From an uncultured Aquimarina sp. (GTDB taxonomy: Bacteria; Bacteroidota; Bacteroidia; Flavobacteriales; Flavobacteriaceae), in NCBI RefSeq assembly GCF_947500065.1, contig NZ_CANMQT010000002.1, positions 372,001-436,000 on the forward strand: a stretch of DNA of 64,000 nt. Reading direction: 5' to 3'. Positions within the stretch are counted from its first letter, which is position 1. Each line of letters opens with the position of its first letter. Shown piece after piece: positions 25,561-33,269 of the stretch. The notes under the pieces were generated by a model. It ran no database searches. It was not told the origin of the DNA and saw nothing but the letters and a program-made list of their open reading frames with translations. Position numbers and translations under genes: made by a program.

Positions 25561-26133
25561 ATGAAAATAGTACAAATAATCAGTATTACCCTATGTCTTC
25601 TAGTTGGATTACAAGAAATTCATAGTCAGAATTATAAATTAGATAAAAAAAAATCATTTATATCCTGGACAGGTAAAGCAGCGTTTAGCTCCTATTCTTT
25701 AAAAGGAACTATAGCTCCTGAACAGGGAACCCTTGCTATAACCAATAATACAATATCAACTCTTGATATTACAATCAACATGAAAAGTATTGACCACGAA
25801 AACAATGATCTTAAGAAACATCTTAAAAATGAAGATTTTTTTGAAGTGAAGACCTTTCCAAAAGCAACATTTTTAATAAAAAATGCTACAGAAATTAATA
25901 ATAAGAAAGCCATTCTAAATGGTGAGCTTACCATCAAAGGAAAAACGAATACAGAAAATATTCCAGTAAGCATAAAGCAAACTAAATCCGGAATCAGTCT
26001 TACATTCAATCATACCATTGATAGAACCCAATATGGTGTAAATCATAATTCTCCCAGCATTTTTAAACGCATGAAAGAGAATGCCATTGCGGATGAATTT
26101 ATACTGGAAGGTACATTGGTATTTTCAAAATAA
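25561..26133 (+). CDS. YceI-family lipid-binding protein, exported
   Basis: A 190-residue YceI-like protein with an N-terminal signal peptide (ending near IHSQ). It shows the family order: SFISWTGKAAFSSYSLKG strand, the INMKSID motif, HLKNEDFFEVKTFPKATF, and GELTIKGKT. YceI proteins form a lipocalin-like barrel that binds polyisoprenoids or other amphiphiles in the periplasm. Third gene of the exported set. The AraC-linked repeat at 26135 begins right after its stop. Confidence 0.88.
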   Translation: MKIVQIISITLCLLVGLQEIHSQNYKLDKKKSFISWTGKAAFSSYSLKGTIAPEQGTLAITNNTISTLDITINMKSIDHENNDLKKHLKNEDFFEVKTFPKATFLIKNATEINNKKAILNGELTIKGKTNTENIPVSIKQTKSGISLTFNHTIDRTQYGVNHNSPSIFKRMKENAIADEFILEGTLVFSK

Positions 26134-26134
26134 C

Positions 26135-26160
26135 ATTTTTGACCGAAAATCACTACTTTT
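26135..26160 (+). promoter_or_regulatory. Candidate AraC operator, copy 1
   Basis: Matches 27077-27102 in 24 of 26 bases, same orientation; core TTTTTGACCGAAAA then CAC and ACTTTT. This copy lies 50 bp before the AraC start codon at 26210. One copy before the regulator and one before the next operon suggest autoregulation plus control of the oxidoreductase/azoreductase pair. Confidence 0.6.
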
Positions 26161-26209
26161 AACAAATGCCGTTATTTAGTATCACTCATTCTTTAGATTT
26201 TTGTCTGTT

Positions 26210-27076
26210 ATGAAAGTAGTCCCTCAAGCATTTTATCAACATCCTAAAATCGAAAAAATATTGATCGATGGTCTTTCTTGCGTGATTTTAAAAAGTGTAC
26301 AACAAGCAGATCTTCAGAATGAGCGCTATTTGGCTTCTCATGCATTAACTCTAGTTTTAAATGGTGCTTTACAAGTTGAAACGAAAGAAGGTGATTTGAC
26401 TATTGTTCATAAAAATCAAATCATTTTTTTACCAAGAGGAATGTATATGATATCGGATATCATTCCAAAAAACGAAGCTTTTGAAGCTGTCGTATTCTTC
26501 TTTGATGAGGAAATTACAGATGAATTTTTGAACCATGTTGAGATATCGAACATCGAACATGTTTCTAAAAATTTAATTTTAGAGTATGATCAAAATTTAC
26601 GGCTATTTACCGATACTCTAATTACGCTTTATAGGTCGAAAAATCAACATCAATTCACAAGACCAAAACTACTAGAATTATTACATCTTATTAGTATTTC
26701 GAAACAAGGTGATGCGTTTGTTTCGAAACTTTTTCAACTAAAAAAAAGAGCGAAGAAAAACATTAAAACTTTTATGTTGGATAACTTTGATAAGCCTTTG
26801 GATATCGAAGATTATTCATACCTCACCGGAAGAAGTATTTCAACTTTTCGAAGAGATTTTAAATCCAAATTTGGTATTTCTCCAAAAAAATGGCTGATCG
26901 AAAGGCGTATGGAAAAAGCAGCACTTTTACTAAAAGAAACAAATAGTTCCGTAACCAGCATTTCGCAGAAAATTGGTTACGAAAATATCTCCCATTTCAT
27001 TAAGGTTTTCCAGAATAAATTCAATATTTCTCCTAAGCAATTTCAGATTAAATATCGAAAAGATATATTGATTTAA
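26210..27076 (+). CDS. AraC-family transcriptional regulator
   Basis: A 288-residue soluble AraC regulator. I use the ATG at 26210; a TTG three codons upstream is less likely. The N-terminal cupin-like part (1-150) includes LTLVLNGALQVET and HKNQIIFLPRGMY. The C-terminal AraC HTH (about 190-285) has YSYLTGRSISTFRRDFKSKF and ISQKIGYENISHFIKVFQ. The layout resembles regulators of the AraC type beside stress-linked oxidoreductases. A 26-bp sequence before it is repeated before the downstream oxidoreductase gene, so it probably regulates both itself and that operon. Confidence 0.9.
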   Translation: MKVVPQAFYQHPKIEKILIDGLSCVILKSVQQADLQNERYLASHALTLVLNGALQVETKEGDLTIVHKNQIIFLPRGMYMISDIIPKNEAFEAVVFFFDEEITDEFLNHVEISNIEHVSKNLILEYDQNLRLFTDTLITLYRSKNQHQFTRPKLLELLHLISISKQGDAFVSKLFQLKKRAKKNIKTFMLDNFDKPLDIEDYSYLTGRSISTFRRDFKSKFGISPKKWLIERRMEKAALLLKETNSSVTSISQKIGYENISHFIKVFQNKFNISPKQFQIKYRKDILI

Positions 27077-27102
27077 ATTTTTGACCGAAAAACACAACTT
27101 TT
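27077..27102 (+). promoter_or_regulatory. Candidate AraC operator, copy 2
   Basis: Second copy of the 26-bp repeat, directly after the AraC stop codon and 66 bp before the oxidoreductase start. It sits upstream of a TTG and a GACATTTG (TAnnTTTG-like) sequence at about 27138-27145, a position fitting an activator site. Confidence 0.6.
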
Positions 27103-27167
27103 ATTTTTTTTGAAAACTTATCCCCTTTACTTTCATTGACATTTGTATCAAAAATAAACAGATACAA

Positions 27168-28037
27168 ATGAAAAAAATAGGTTTTATCGGGCTCGGCATT
27201 ATGGGCAGTAGAATGGCGATCAATCTTCAGAAAGCAGGTTTCTCACTTATCATTTATAACAGAACTAAAGAAAAGGCAAATAACTTATTAAATAACGGAG
27301 CAATGTGGGTCGATACCCCTAAAGACGTAGCTCAAAATGCTGATATTATTATTACTATGTTATCAACTCCCGAAATAGTAAAGGAAGTTGCTCTAGGTTA
27401 TCAAGGTTTTCTTTCCTCTTTTAGAGATAATAGTCTTTGGATTAATTGTAGCACTGTAAATCCATCTTTTACAAGAGAAATGGAGTCAAGCGCTAAAAAA
27501 ATTGGTATACGTTACTTAGATGCACCCGTAGCTGGTACCAAAAGACCTGCCGAGAATGGAGAATTACTTTTTTTGATTGGAGGTGATACATCCTCTATAA
27601 ATGAAGCGGCTCCATTATTTAATAGTATGGGTAAAAAAACACTGCATTTGGGAAAAGTGGGTGCGGGTGCTTCCATGAAAATGTTAATCAACCAATTATT
27701 AGGGCAATCTATGGTGGCTTTTGCAGAAGCTATGGTAATGGGAGAAGCTATGGGTCTAGAAAAAGACACTTTATTTAATGTACTACTCAATACTCCAGTA
27801 GTCGCTCCTGTGATATCGACAATCCGTCCAAAAATCGAAAACGCTGATTACGAAGCTAATTTTCCATTAAAATGGATACAGAAAGATTTGCATCTATCTA
27901 GTATTTGTGCATATGAACATAACGTAGCAGCTCCCAATCTTAATACGACCAAAGAAATCTTTGCGCAAGCAAAACAACAAGGATATGGAGATCTGGATTT
28001 TACTGCAGTATATAAATATTTAAACCTTAAAAAATAA
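27168..28037 (+). CDS. NAD(P)-dependent beta-hydroxyacid dehydrogenase family protein
   Basis: A 289-residue dehydrogenase of the 3-hydroxyisobutyrate / tartronate semialdehyde reductase family. It has the Rossmann motif GFIGLGIMGSRMA, IYNRTKEKA (Arg after the second strand favours NADP), LDAPVAGTKRPAENG, and the catalytic-lysine segment GASMKMLINQLLG. It reduces small carbonyl acids or aldehydes; some relatives act as succinic semialdehyde or glyoxylate reductases. It is followed after 5 bp by an azoreductase gene and likely controlled by the upstream AraC regulator. Confidence 0.9.
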   Translation: MKKIGFIGLGIMGSRMAINLQKAGFSLIIYNRTKEKANNLLNNGAMWVDTPKDVAQNADIIITMLSTPEIVKEVALGYQGFLSSFRDNSLWINCSTVNPSFTREMESSAKKIGIRYLDAPVAGTKRPAENGELLFLIGGDTSSINEAAPLFNSMGKKTLHLGKVGAGASMKMLINQLLGQSMVAFAEAMVMGEAMGLEKDTLFNVLLNTPVVAPVISTIRPKIENADYEANFPLKWIQKDLHLSSICAYEHNVAAPNLNTTKEIFAQAKQQGYGDLDFTAVYKYLNLKK

Positions 28038-28042
28038 CAACT

Positions 28043-28648
28043 ATGAAATTACTTAGAATTGATGCTAGTTCCAGAATTGAGAGTTCTGATAGTAGAAAAA
28101 TGGCAAATCAATTTCAGGAACAGTGGCAAAAAAACACTCCTGAAAGTTCTATAATCATAAGAGATATTATAAATAACCCTATACCACATATACACCAAAA
28201 AACTATCGAAGGTTTTTATACTTCTAAAGAGCTATTTAACGATGAATTAAATAATGCTACTCGACTATCTGATGAGCTTATTACAGAGTTAAAGGATACA
28301 GATCTACTTTTAATTAGCACTCCTATGTATAATTTTAGTATTCCCTCTGCTCTAAAGGCCTGGATTGATCATATTGTTAGAATTAACAGTACTTTCGGAA
28401 TAAATAAAGAAAGTCAATTTTATGGTATGGTAGAAAATGTAAAAGCATATATCATTACCTCAGCCGGAGCTGTTTATAACTCGAAAGAAATGAAAGCCTT
28501 AGACTTTGTTCAACCCTATTTACAAACGGTTTTAGGTCTTATCGGGATAACTGATATTACATTCTTATCGCTAGAAGGAACAACGATGGATCCAGAAATT
28601 TTTGAGAATACAAAACAAGTCGTTTCAGGAATCATAAATAAATTATAA
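28043..28648 (+). CDS. azoR: FMN-dependent NADH-azoreductase
   Basis: A 201-residue flavodoxin-like AzoR protein, reducing quinones and azo compounds with NADH by two electrons. Visible motifs are SSRIESSDSRKMA (phosphate loop of FMN), ISTPMYNFSIPSALKAWIDH (flavin-binding loop), and ITSAGAVY near the second flavin contact. It forms a two-gene operon with the dehydrogenase upstream. Together with the AraC gene this looks like an electrophile or quinone stress response; that reading is inference. Confidence 0.92.
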   Translation: MKLLRIDASSRIESSDSRKMANQFQEQWQKNTPESSIIIRDIINNPIPHIHQKTIEGFYTSKELFNDELNNATRLSDELITELKDTDLLLISTPMYNFSIPSALKAWIDHIVRINSTFGINKESQFYGMVENVKAYIITSAGAVYNSKEMKALDFVQPYLQTVLGLIGITDITFLSLEGTTMDPEIFENTKQVVSGIINKL

Positions 28649-28685
28649 AAAGCAACAAATTCCCCGTTTTAACGTTAAGGATTTC

Positions 28686-28722
28686 ATAGACACAAACCTC
28701 AAGTGTCTTTAAATGTTTGGGG
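28686..28722 (+). promoter_or_regulatory. Conserved leader element of GG peptide 3
   Basis: AGACAC (28688-28693) pairs with GTGTCT (28703-28708) over nine bases. The loop's CCTCAA (28697-28702) can pair with TTGGGG (28717-28722) with one G-T wobble, the same geometry as before peptides 1 and 2 but with different bases, i.e. covariation. L1 is AAA and L3 TTAAATGT. It ends 25 nt before the ATG. Confidence 0.6.
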
Positions 28723-28747
28723 AAATATTATTCTTAAAACCTTAATT

Positions 28748-28951
28748 ATGTTAAAGAACATTTTAAATTTAAAAAACGCTAAAACTCTTAGCAAAGACCA
28801 ACAAAAGTCTGTAAATGGAGGTAATCTTGGAGTTTGCCCTAATCCTGTTGATGCTCAAAAATGTCAATCTTGTGGTGGGTATCCTTTGTCAAATGGTTGT
28901 TGTTTAGGAACAAGAGAAACGCATATGTGTATTTCAGGTATATTTGAATAA
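28748..28951 (+). CDS. Six-cysteine double-glycine leader peptide 3
   Basis: A 67-residue precursor. I use the ATG at 28748, since its leader (MLKNILNLKNAK..., ending QQKSVNGG) matches peptides 1 and 2; a longer frame from 28703 would read through the leader element. After Gly24-Gly25 the core has cysteines at 30, 39, 42, 51, 52 and 61 (C-x8-C-x2-C-x8-CC-x8-C), again six with one CC pair but another spacing. It stands alone, 17 kb from the tandem pair, behind the azoreductase gene and before its own terminator. Function unknown; the same export and control as peptides 1 and 2 is inferred. Confidence 0.8.
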   Translation: MLKNILNLKNAKTLSKDQQKSVNGGNLGVCPNPVDAQKCQSCGGYPLSNGCCLGTRETHMCISGIFE

Positions 28952-28957
28952 TAATGA

Positions 28958-28991
28958 AACAAGGATCTAGTTTATCAACTAGATCCTTGTT
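28958..28991 (+). terminator. Terminator of GG peptide 3
   Basis: A perfect 15-bp stem, AACAAGGATCTAGTT / AACTAGATCCTTGTT, with TATC loop and CTATTTTAT after it. It begins 7 nt after the stop codon. Confidence 0.85.
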
Positions 28992-29120
28992 CTATTTTAT
29001 AAATATTATTTAATATTTTTTTCCTATGCAAAATGCACAACGTTGTAAAAATTACAGTCAATATTTTCCGGTCCTTTGAGTGTTAGTTTACTCTGATTTA
29101 ATATTAAGAAATCTAAAAAA

Positions 29121-29507
29121 TCATTCCAAAAGAGGTAACCCTAAAGGGCAATCTATATAATACTGCCAGGAACCGTCTGTTCTTTGTTTTAGAACTTCTG
29201 TGGATGACCCTTCACCCATCTTGTTTCCTTCTAAGTCTATAATACTCCAATTTGCTTGTAACACTGCAATATTACTATTGATCAGTTCTCCTGTAACTTT
29301 ACTTAAGAGTTTTGCTTTTTTATCAATAAAAGGTTGAAAACTCGTTCTTATTGTGTCTAAACCAGATTTAAGAGATTCTGTCGGAGGGAAAGACATTACA
29401 TAATCTGGATGGAAAAAATCCAATATATTTTCAATGTTACCCTCGATTATACATTCACTAATCTCGTTGGCGACGTCTCTTGGCCGCATTGCTTTTCTCA
29501 TTGTCAT
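29121..29507 (-). CDS. SnoaL/NTF2-like protein
   Basis: A 128-residue protein of the NTF2-like superfamily (SnoaL / DUF4440-like). It has the usual pattern: helix EISECIIEGNIENILDFFHPDYVM, then SGLDTIRTSF and beta strands ending WQYYIDCPLGLPL. Members are small cone-shaped enzymes or ligand-binding proteins, and no catalytic residues are certain here. The frame begins MTMRKAMRPRD, with possible starts at Met3 or Met7. It lies 10 bp after a second NTF2-like gene and is last in the 29121-30853 operon. Confidence 0.78.
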   Translation of the reverse strand: MTMRKAMRPRDVANEISECIIEGNIENILDFFHPDYVMSFPPTESLKSGLDTIRTSFQPFIDKKAKLLSKVTGELINSNIAVLQANWSIIDLEGNKMGEGSSTEVLKQRTDGSWQYYIDCPLGLPLLE

Positions 29508-29517
29508 ATTACTTATT

Positions 29518-29916
29518 TTAGATTGTTACATCAGGTGGACGATTATCCATATCAAACACCAGTTTCCATTGTCCCGATGCATTTTTTCTAAAAACAACAA
29601 CAACACGTCCAGATTCCTCTATTGCATTGTCATCTTCTGGATTTGTGCCTGTAATTTTAAACTGTCCGGCTATATAGCCAAGACCATCAACAGCAATCGT
29701 CTGTTCTTCTTTGAAAAATACTTTTGGTTTAATAACAAAACCGTCTATAAAGCCTTTTTTAACTACAGGTATTCCTATTTCTAACGGTTTGGCACTATTT
29801 GCATAAACGATTTCCGGATCGTACACAGTCATTAATGCTTCTATATCATTATCATTAAATGCTTTTAACCATTGATCTAGAGCGTTTCTAACTTCTACTA
29901 CTGAAATTTTATTCAT
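29518..29916 (-). CDS. SnoaL-like/DUF4440-type NTF2 protein
   Basis: A 132-residue NTF2-like protein. The opening VRNALDQWLKAFNDNDIEALMTVYDPEIVYA is the classic DUF4440/SnoaL helix and first strand, and the end (GRVVVVFRKNASGQWKLVFDMDNRPP) matches the family's last two strands. Likely a homodimer binding a small hydrophobic molecule. It sits 1 bp after the PNPOx-like gene on the minus strand, so they are coupled. The substrate is unknown. Confidence 0.82.
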   Translation of the reverse strand: MNKISVVEVRNALDQWLKAFNDNDIEALMTVYDPEIVYANSAKPLEIGIPVVKKGFIDGFVIKPKVFFKEEQTIAVDGLGYIAGQFKITGTNPEDDNAIEESGRVVVVFRKNASGQWKLVFDMDNRPPDVTI

Positions 29917-29917
29917 T

Positions 29918-30853
29918 TTATTTATTTATTTGGGGATTGAAAGGTGAAAAACTAATCAGTTTCCAATCTATTTTATTATGAAATTCTGTTTGTATCCACT
30001 TTTGAGGTCTAAAAAGCCAATACCGACCTGTTCCCATTGTTTTTTCTTGATCTTGAATTTTTTCTTGATCAAAGATGAGTTCTGTTACTCCGGTAAGCTG
30101 TAAGGAGTGTCCTTTTTCAAAGTCTATAAATAACATACCGGCCATAGGCACTTGAACAAAGTTTCCCAAAGTATTGAACATGTTATTCCCTACATAATCT
30201 GGAATTTTTAGAACATTGTCCTCCAATAGCTCAATAAAACCAGTTGCCCCACCACGATGAGAAGCATCCATATCATCTGCTGCGTTCATACTTCCTAAAA
30301 AGAAAGTATCTGCTTTTTTTATCCACTCTTTATGAATGTTTTTTAATATTGATCCTGTTACCTCGTTAATTCCAAGTTTCGTTTGTTCATCCGAAAAAAT
30401 GGGCACACGTTGTTGGATATATTTAGGACAATTGGGATATGCTTCAGATACGTTGATTTCAATCTTATCTGAAAGCAAAGAAGCATTCCCATTTAAGCGG
30501 TATCTAGATCTTGTAGCCGTATCAATGAACAGTAGTCCTATTTTAGATTCTGGTCGAATATTTTTAAAGAGAATCTCTGTGGGAGTACTTTTTAAAAGAT
30601 CTAGATCAATATGTACCTGTTTACTTGTAACAACTTTTACAAACCCTGAACTACCTACAAGCATAGAAGTCCAGATATTACCGTCCACATCCGTAGTACT
30701 CACAATTATAGTAGACTGTTGTTCAATAAACGGAACCAATCTATCTATAATGTGATCTTTGAGTAAACGTTCTGCAAGTCTTGGATCGTGCTTAATTTTA
30801 TATTTATTCTGAATATTCAATTCTCCCTCATGGAAATGTGTTTTTTTCATCAC
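29918..30853 (-). CDS. Pyridoxamine 5'-phosphate oxidase-family flavoprotein
   Basis: A 311-residue protein of the PNPOx-like split-barrel family. It contains IIVSTTDVDGNIWTSMLVG (the usual first strands binding FMN), SRYRLNGNASLL, and FFLGSMNAADDMDASHRGGATGFIE, a second barrel-like half with FGNxM-type IPDYVGNNMFNTLGN. It is about twice the length of a plain PNPOx, as in the fused flavodoxin/PNPOx-type 'pyridoxamine 5-phosphate oxidase family' proteins. Likely an FMN-dependent reductase or oxidase of small molecules. First gene of a three-gene operon with two NTF2-like proteins. Confidence 0.8.
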   Translation of the reverse strand: MMKKTHFHEGELNIQNKYKIKHDPRLAERLLKDHIIDRLVPFIEQQSTIIVSTTDVDGNIWTSMLVGSSGFVKVVTSKQVHIDLDLLKSTPTEILFKNIRPESKIGLLFIDTATRSRYRLNGNASLLSDKIEINVSEAYPNCPKYIQQRVPIFSDEQTKLGINEVTGSILKNIHKEWIKKADTFFLGSMNAADDMDASHRGGATGFIELLEDNVLKIPDYVGNNMFNTLGNFVQVPMAGMLFIDFEKGHSLQLTGVTELIFDQEKIQDQEKTMGTGRYWLFRPQKWIQTEFHNKIDWKLISFSPFNPQINK

Positions 30854-31012
30854 AAGTTGTTTTTGGTATTCATCTATGGTTTTATAAAGTAATTTAGAAC
30901 GAAGATTCTATATAAATTCTATCAAGCTTTTAGTATGATTAATTAGAATTTTAATTAATCGCTCACTTATTATTCATGTCAAATCTTCTTTATTTACGGA
31001 ATGTCAAAACCT

Positions 31013-31891
31013 TTATGATATACTCCAGTTTACAGAATCCGTCCATTCCTTTAGTGTTTGAGGTTGTATGTCTAAAAGCGTATTAGTTCTATCGAAATCC
31101 TTGGTTACAAAATCAGAATGATTTTGTTCTACAAACCGATATAAATTGGAAATTTCTCGTGCAGCCAACTCCCCAAATCCAGGTACTAATTGTTGTTCAA
31201 ACTCATCTACTGGCACTTGTATAAAATTGATGTCTTGCTCTATTTGAGAAGAAATGGCCGCTGTAATCTCCTTTCCAGAGATAAGATTCCCTCCTATAGG
31301 AAGTGTTTGTCCTGCTAACTCGGGTTTAGAAATTGCTTTGACTACATATTGTGCTAAATCTGAATGACTGATCCACGGTAGTTTTTTATCTGATACAATT
31401 GGATAAGAAACAATTTTGTTTTCCAAAATAACTGGTATTGACCATGGTGCAGAAATATTATCTATATATATATCTGGTGCAAGTGTAATAACATTTAAAC
31501 CAGATGCGTCTAATAACCTCTTCATTGCAACTTTCATATCCAATGCTAAAAAGCCAGTTTCTTCTTTGGGCAAATGAAAAGTTGTATTAAAAATTATCAA
31601 CTCTACGTTTTCTTGCTTTACAGCCGCTATAAAGTTATTGGTATAGGTTTTTGCAATTTCTATGTCAAAAATAAGTGGGAAAGAGTAAACAGCTGCCTGA
31701 GCACCTTTCATAGCTTTTGCCAAAGCTTCTTGACTATCCAGGCCTCCTTTTACTACAGCTATTCCTTTCATTGGCGGAATCCCCGTATTTGGATCTCTTT
31801 TAAGGGTAGTTACTTGATGACCTTCTTTTAATAATGCCCCTGCTATATTACCTCCTTGGAACCCTGTAGCTCCGATTACAAATACTTTCAT
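31013..31891 (-). CDS. NmrA-family NAD(P)-binding protein
   Basis: A 292-residue atypical short-chain dehydrogenase. It has a Rossmann motif VIGATGFQGGNIAGALL, then TLKRDPN (Arg contact for NADP), and the SDR-like core continues to WISHSDLAQYVVKAI. Members are quinone reductases of QorB type or NADP sensors; without a Tyr-xxx-Lys it may act through bound NADPH only. It is preceded by an alpha/beta hydrolase gene 30 bp upstream on the same strand, so they may share the Rrf2-controlled transcript. Confidence 0.85.
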   Translation of the reverse strand: MKVFVIGATGFQGGNIAGALLKEGHQVTTLKRDPNTGIPPMKGIAVVKGGLDSQEALAKAMKGAQAAVYSFPLIFDIEIAKTYTNNFIAAVKQENVELIIFNTTFHLPKEETGFLALDMKVAMKRLLDASGLNVITLAPDIYIDNISAPWSIPVILENKIVSYPIVSDKKLPWISHSDLAQYVVKAISKPELAGQTLPIGGNLISGKEITAAISSQIEQDINFIQVPVDEFEQQLVPGFGELAAREISNLYRFVEQNHSDFVTKDFDRTNTLLDIQPQTLKEWTDSVNWSIS

Positions 31892-31921
31892 TTTTCTATT
31901 TATTTAATTGTTAAACTTGAT

Positions 31922-32767
31922 TTATTTTGAAATGAATTTTTTTATTAATAATGCTACATCTGCATTATATTCCTCTAACATAAAGTGACCTCCATCAAAA
32001 AAATGGAGTTGTACATCCTTTAAATCTTTTGCATAAGCTTCACCTCCATGTTTATTGAAGAATTTATCATTGGTCCCCCAAACCACAAGTGTTGGTGGTT
32101 GATAGGTTCTTAGATAATTTTGCCATTCTTCATATTTTTCAAAATTGGTTCCATAATTATCAAAAAGTGTTAGAAACAATTCTTGTACACCAGATCGTTG
32201 TAAAAAGGCATAGTCCAAATAATACGATGATGGGTCAATTAAACTAGTGTCTTTAGCACCTGTTATGTACTGTTCCTTAAGTCCCGCTAAGCTTACCAAA
32301 TGCTTTTTGTAAGTATTCATTTTTTCTAGATCATTGTTTTGGATATACCCTCCAATTTCAATAGCCCATTCTCCTAATCCTTCTAAATAAGTATTGGCAT
32401 TTTGTATAATTAATCCCTTTATTAATTCTGGTCGTTGATTAGCAATACGAAACCCTATTGGACCTCCATAGTCTTGGACAAACAAATAAAAATTATTTAG
32501 TTTCAGGGTATCTATGAATTGATTTATTGTATGACTAATGTTATCAAAAGAATATTCATATTCATCAATACCTGGTCTTGAACTAAACCCAAAACCAGGG
32601 TAGTCTGGGGCAATAACATGATAGTCATCTTTTAACAAATTCATCAACTCTTTGTACATATGAGACGATGTCGGGTTTCCGTGCAAAAACAAAATAGTTT
32701 CTTTGTTTTGTTGACCTGCTTCTCTATAAAATAGAGATAGACCATTAATTTCTATAGTTTTATTCAT
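31922..32767 (-). CDS. Alpha/beta hydrolase, haloalkane dehalogenase-like, 1
   Basis: A 281-residue hydrolase with an Asp nucleophile (Asp99 in FVQDYGGPIG), the HGNPTSS oxyanion loop and the C-terminal catalytic His in FDGGHFMLEEY. HGNP plus QDxGG is the haloalkane dehalogenase/epoxide hydrolase pattern, but the Trp next to the Asp of true dehalogenases is Tyr here. I start at ATG 32767; the longer frame to 32812 would run through an operator palindrome. It lies between the Rrf2 gene and NmrA, and the palindrome at 32780-32804 suggests Rrf2 control. Confidence 0.85.
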   Translation of the reverse strand: MNKTIEINGLSLFYREAGQQNKETILFLHGNPTSSHMYKELMNLLKDDYHVIAPDYPGFGFSSRPGIDEYEYSFDNISHTINQFIDTLKLNNFYLFVQDYGGPIGFRIANQRPELIKGLIIQNANTYLEGLGEWAIEIGGYIQNNDLEKMNTYKKHLVSLAGLKEQYITGAKDTSLIDPSSYYLDYAFLQRSGVQELFLTLFDNYGTNFEKYEEWQNYLRTYQPPTLVVWGTNDKFFNKHGGEAYAKDLKDVQLHFFDGGHFMLEEYNADVALLIKKFISK

Positions 32768-32779
32768 AACACATTTTAT

Positions 32780-32804
32780 AACTGTTATTTTTTTTATTAC
32801 AGTT
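32780..32804. promoter_or_regulatory. Candidate Rrf2 operator before hydrolase 1
   Basis: 9-7-9 palindrome, AACTGTTAT and ATTACAGTT about seven T, one mismatch between arms. Same geometry and half-site (ACTGT-AT / AT-ACAGT) as the palindrome before the Rrf2 gene at 33237-33261. It lies 12 bp upstream of the chosen start of the hydrolase. Confidence 0.7.
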
Positions 32805-32818
32805 TTGATCAAAAAAAA

Positions 32819-33229
32819 TCAAAACTGATTTTTAAAGTTTTCTAAAGTTTGAAGCTTCAAAACATCTATGATAGCATTATCTATATCATCAAACATTAAC
32901 AATAACTTTTCATTAATCTGTCCTCCAATTTTACAACTCACATCTGGTACATTGTTAGAGAGGTTCAGTACATGACTGCTTCCTTTTACCGCTTCAAAAA
33001 TATCTGCCAACGAAATATTTTTGGCCGATTTCCCTAATCTTACACCCCCGTTCTTCCCTTCTTTACTTTCAACTAAATCATTGCTTTTAAGTGCTATTAA
33101 TTCTTTTCGCACTAATACAGGATTTATATTAATACTCTCGGCTATATTAGCAGAAGAATGCCAATCTCCTGGATAGTAAGCCAGCAATGTCATTATATGA
33201 AGCGATATGGAAAATTTACTTTTTACCAT
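32819..33229 (-). CDS. Rrf2-family transcriptional regulator
   Basis: A 136-residue Rrf2 regulator. The winged helix is clear (SISLHIMTLLAYYP, SSANIAESININPVLVRKELIALKSNDLVES, GKNGGVRLGK). Only one cysteine (Cys99) is present, not the three that hold an Fe-S cluster in IscR/NsrR, so a cluster is unlikely. A thiol-based redox or electrophile response, as in single-Cys Rrf2 repressors, is possible. Palindromes lie at its own promoter and before the hydrolase that follows 51 bp downstream, which supports autorepression and local control. Confidence 0.9.
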   Translation of the reverse strand: MVKSKFSISLHIMTLLAYYPGDWHSSANIAESININPVLVRKELIALKSNDLVESKEGKNGGVRLGKSAKNISLADIFEAVKGSSHVLNLSNNVPDVSCKIGGQINEKLLLMFDDIDNAIIDVLKLQTLENFKNQF

Positions 33230-33236
33230 TTAGTTT

Positions 33237-33261
33237 TACTGTAATTTTTTTTATTACAGTA
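33237..33261. promoter_or_regulatory. Candidate Rrf2 operator before its own gene
   Basis: Perfect 9-7-9 palindrome, TACTGTAAT and ATTACAGTA about seven T. It is 7 bp upstream of the start codon and immediately follows a minus-strand TATATTTG box (33262-33269), so a bound repressor would cover the transcription start. Confidence 0.75.
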
Positions 33262-33269
33262 CAAATATA
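33262..33269 (-). promoter_or_regulatory. -7 promoter box of the Rrf2 gene
   Basis: Minus-strand TATATTTG fits the Bacteroidota TAnnTTTG consensus exactly. It directly abuts the palindromic operator on its downstream side. No good TTG was seen at -33. Confidence 0.5.

Noticed and set aside
28703..28747. Upstream extension of GG peptide 3
   Set aside because: It runs through the right arm of the leader element; the start at 28748 matches the leaders of peptides 1 and 2.
32819..33229. Fe-S cluster IscR/NsrR-type regulator
   Set aside because: Only one cysteine is present; three are needed for a cluster.
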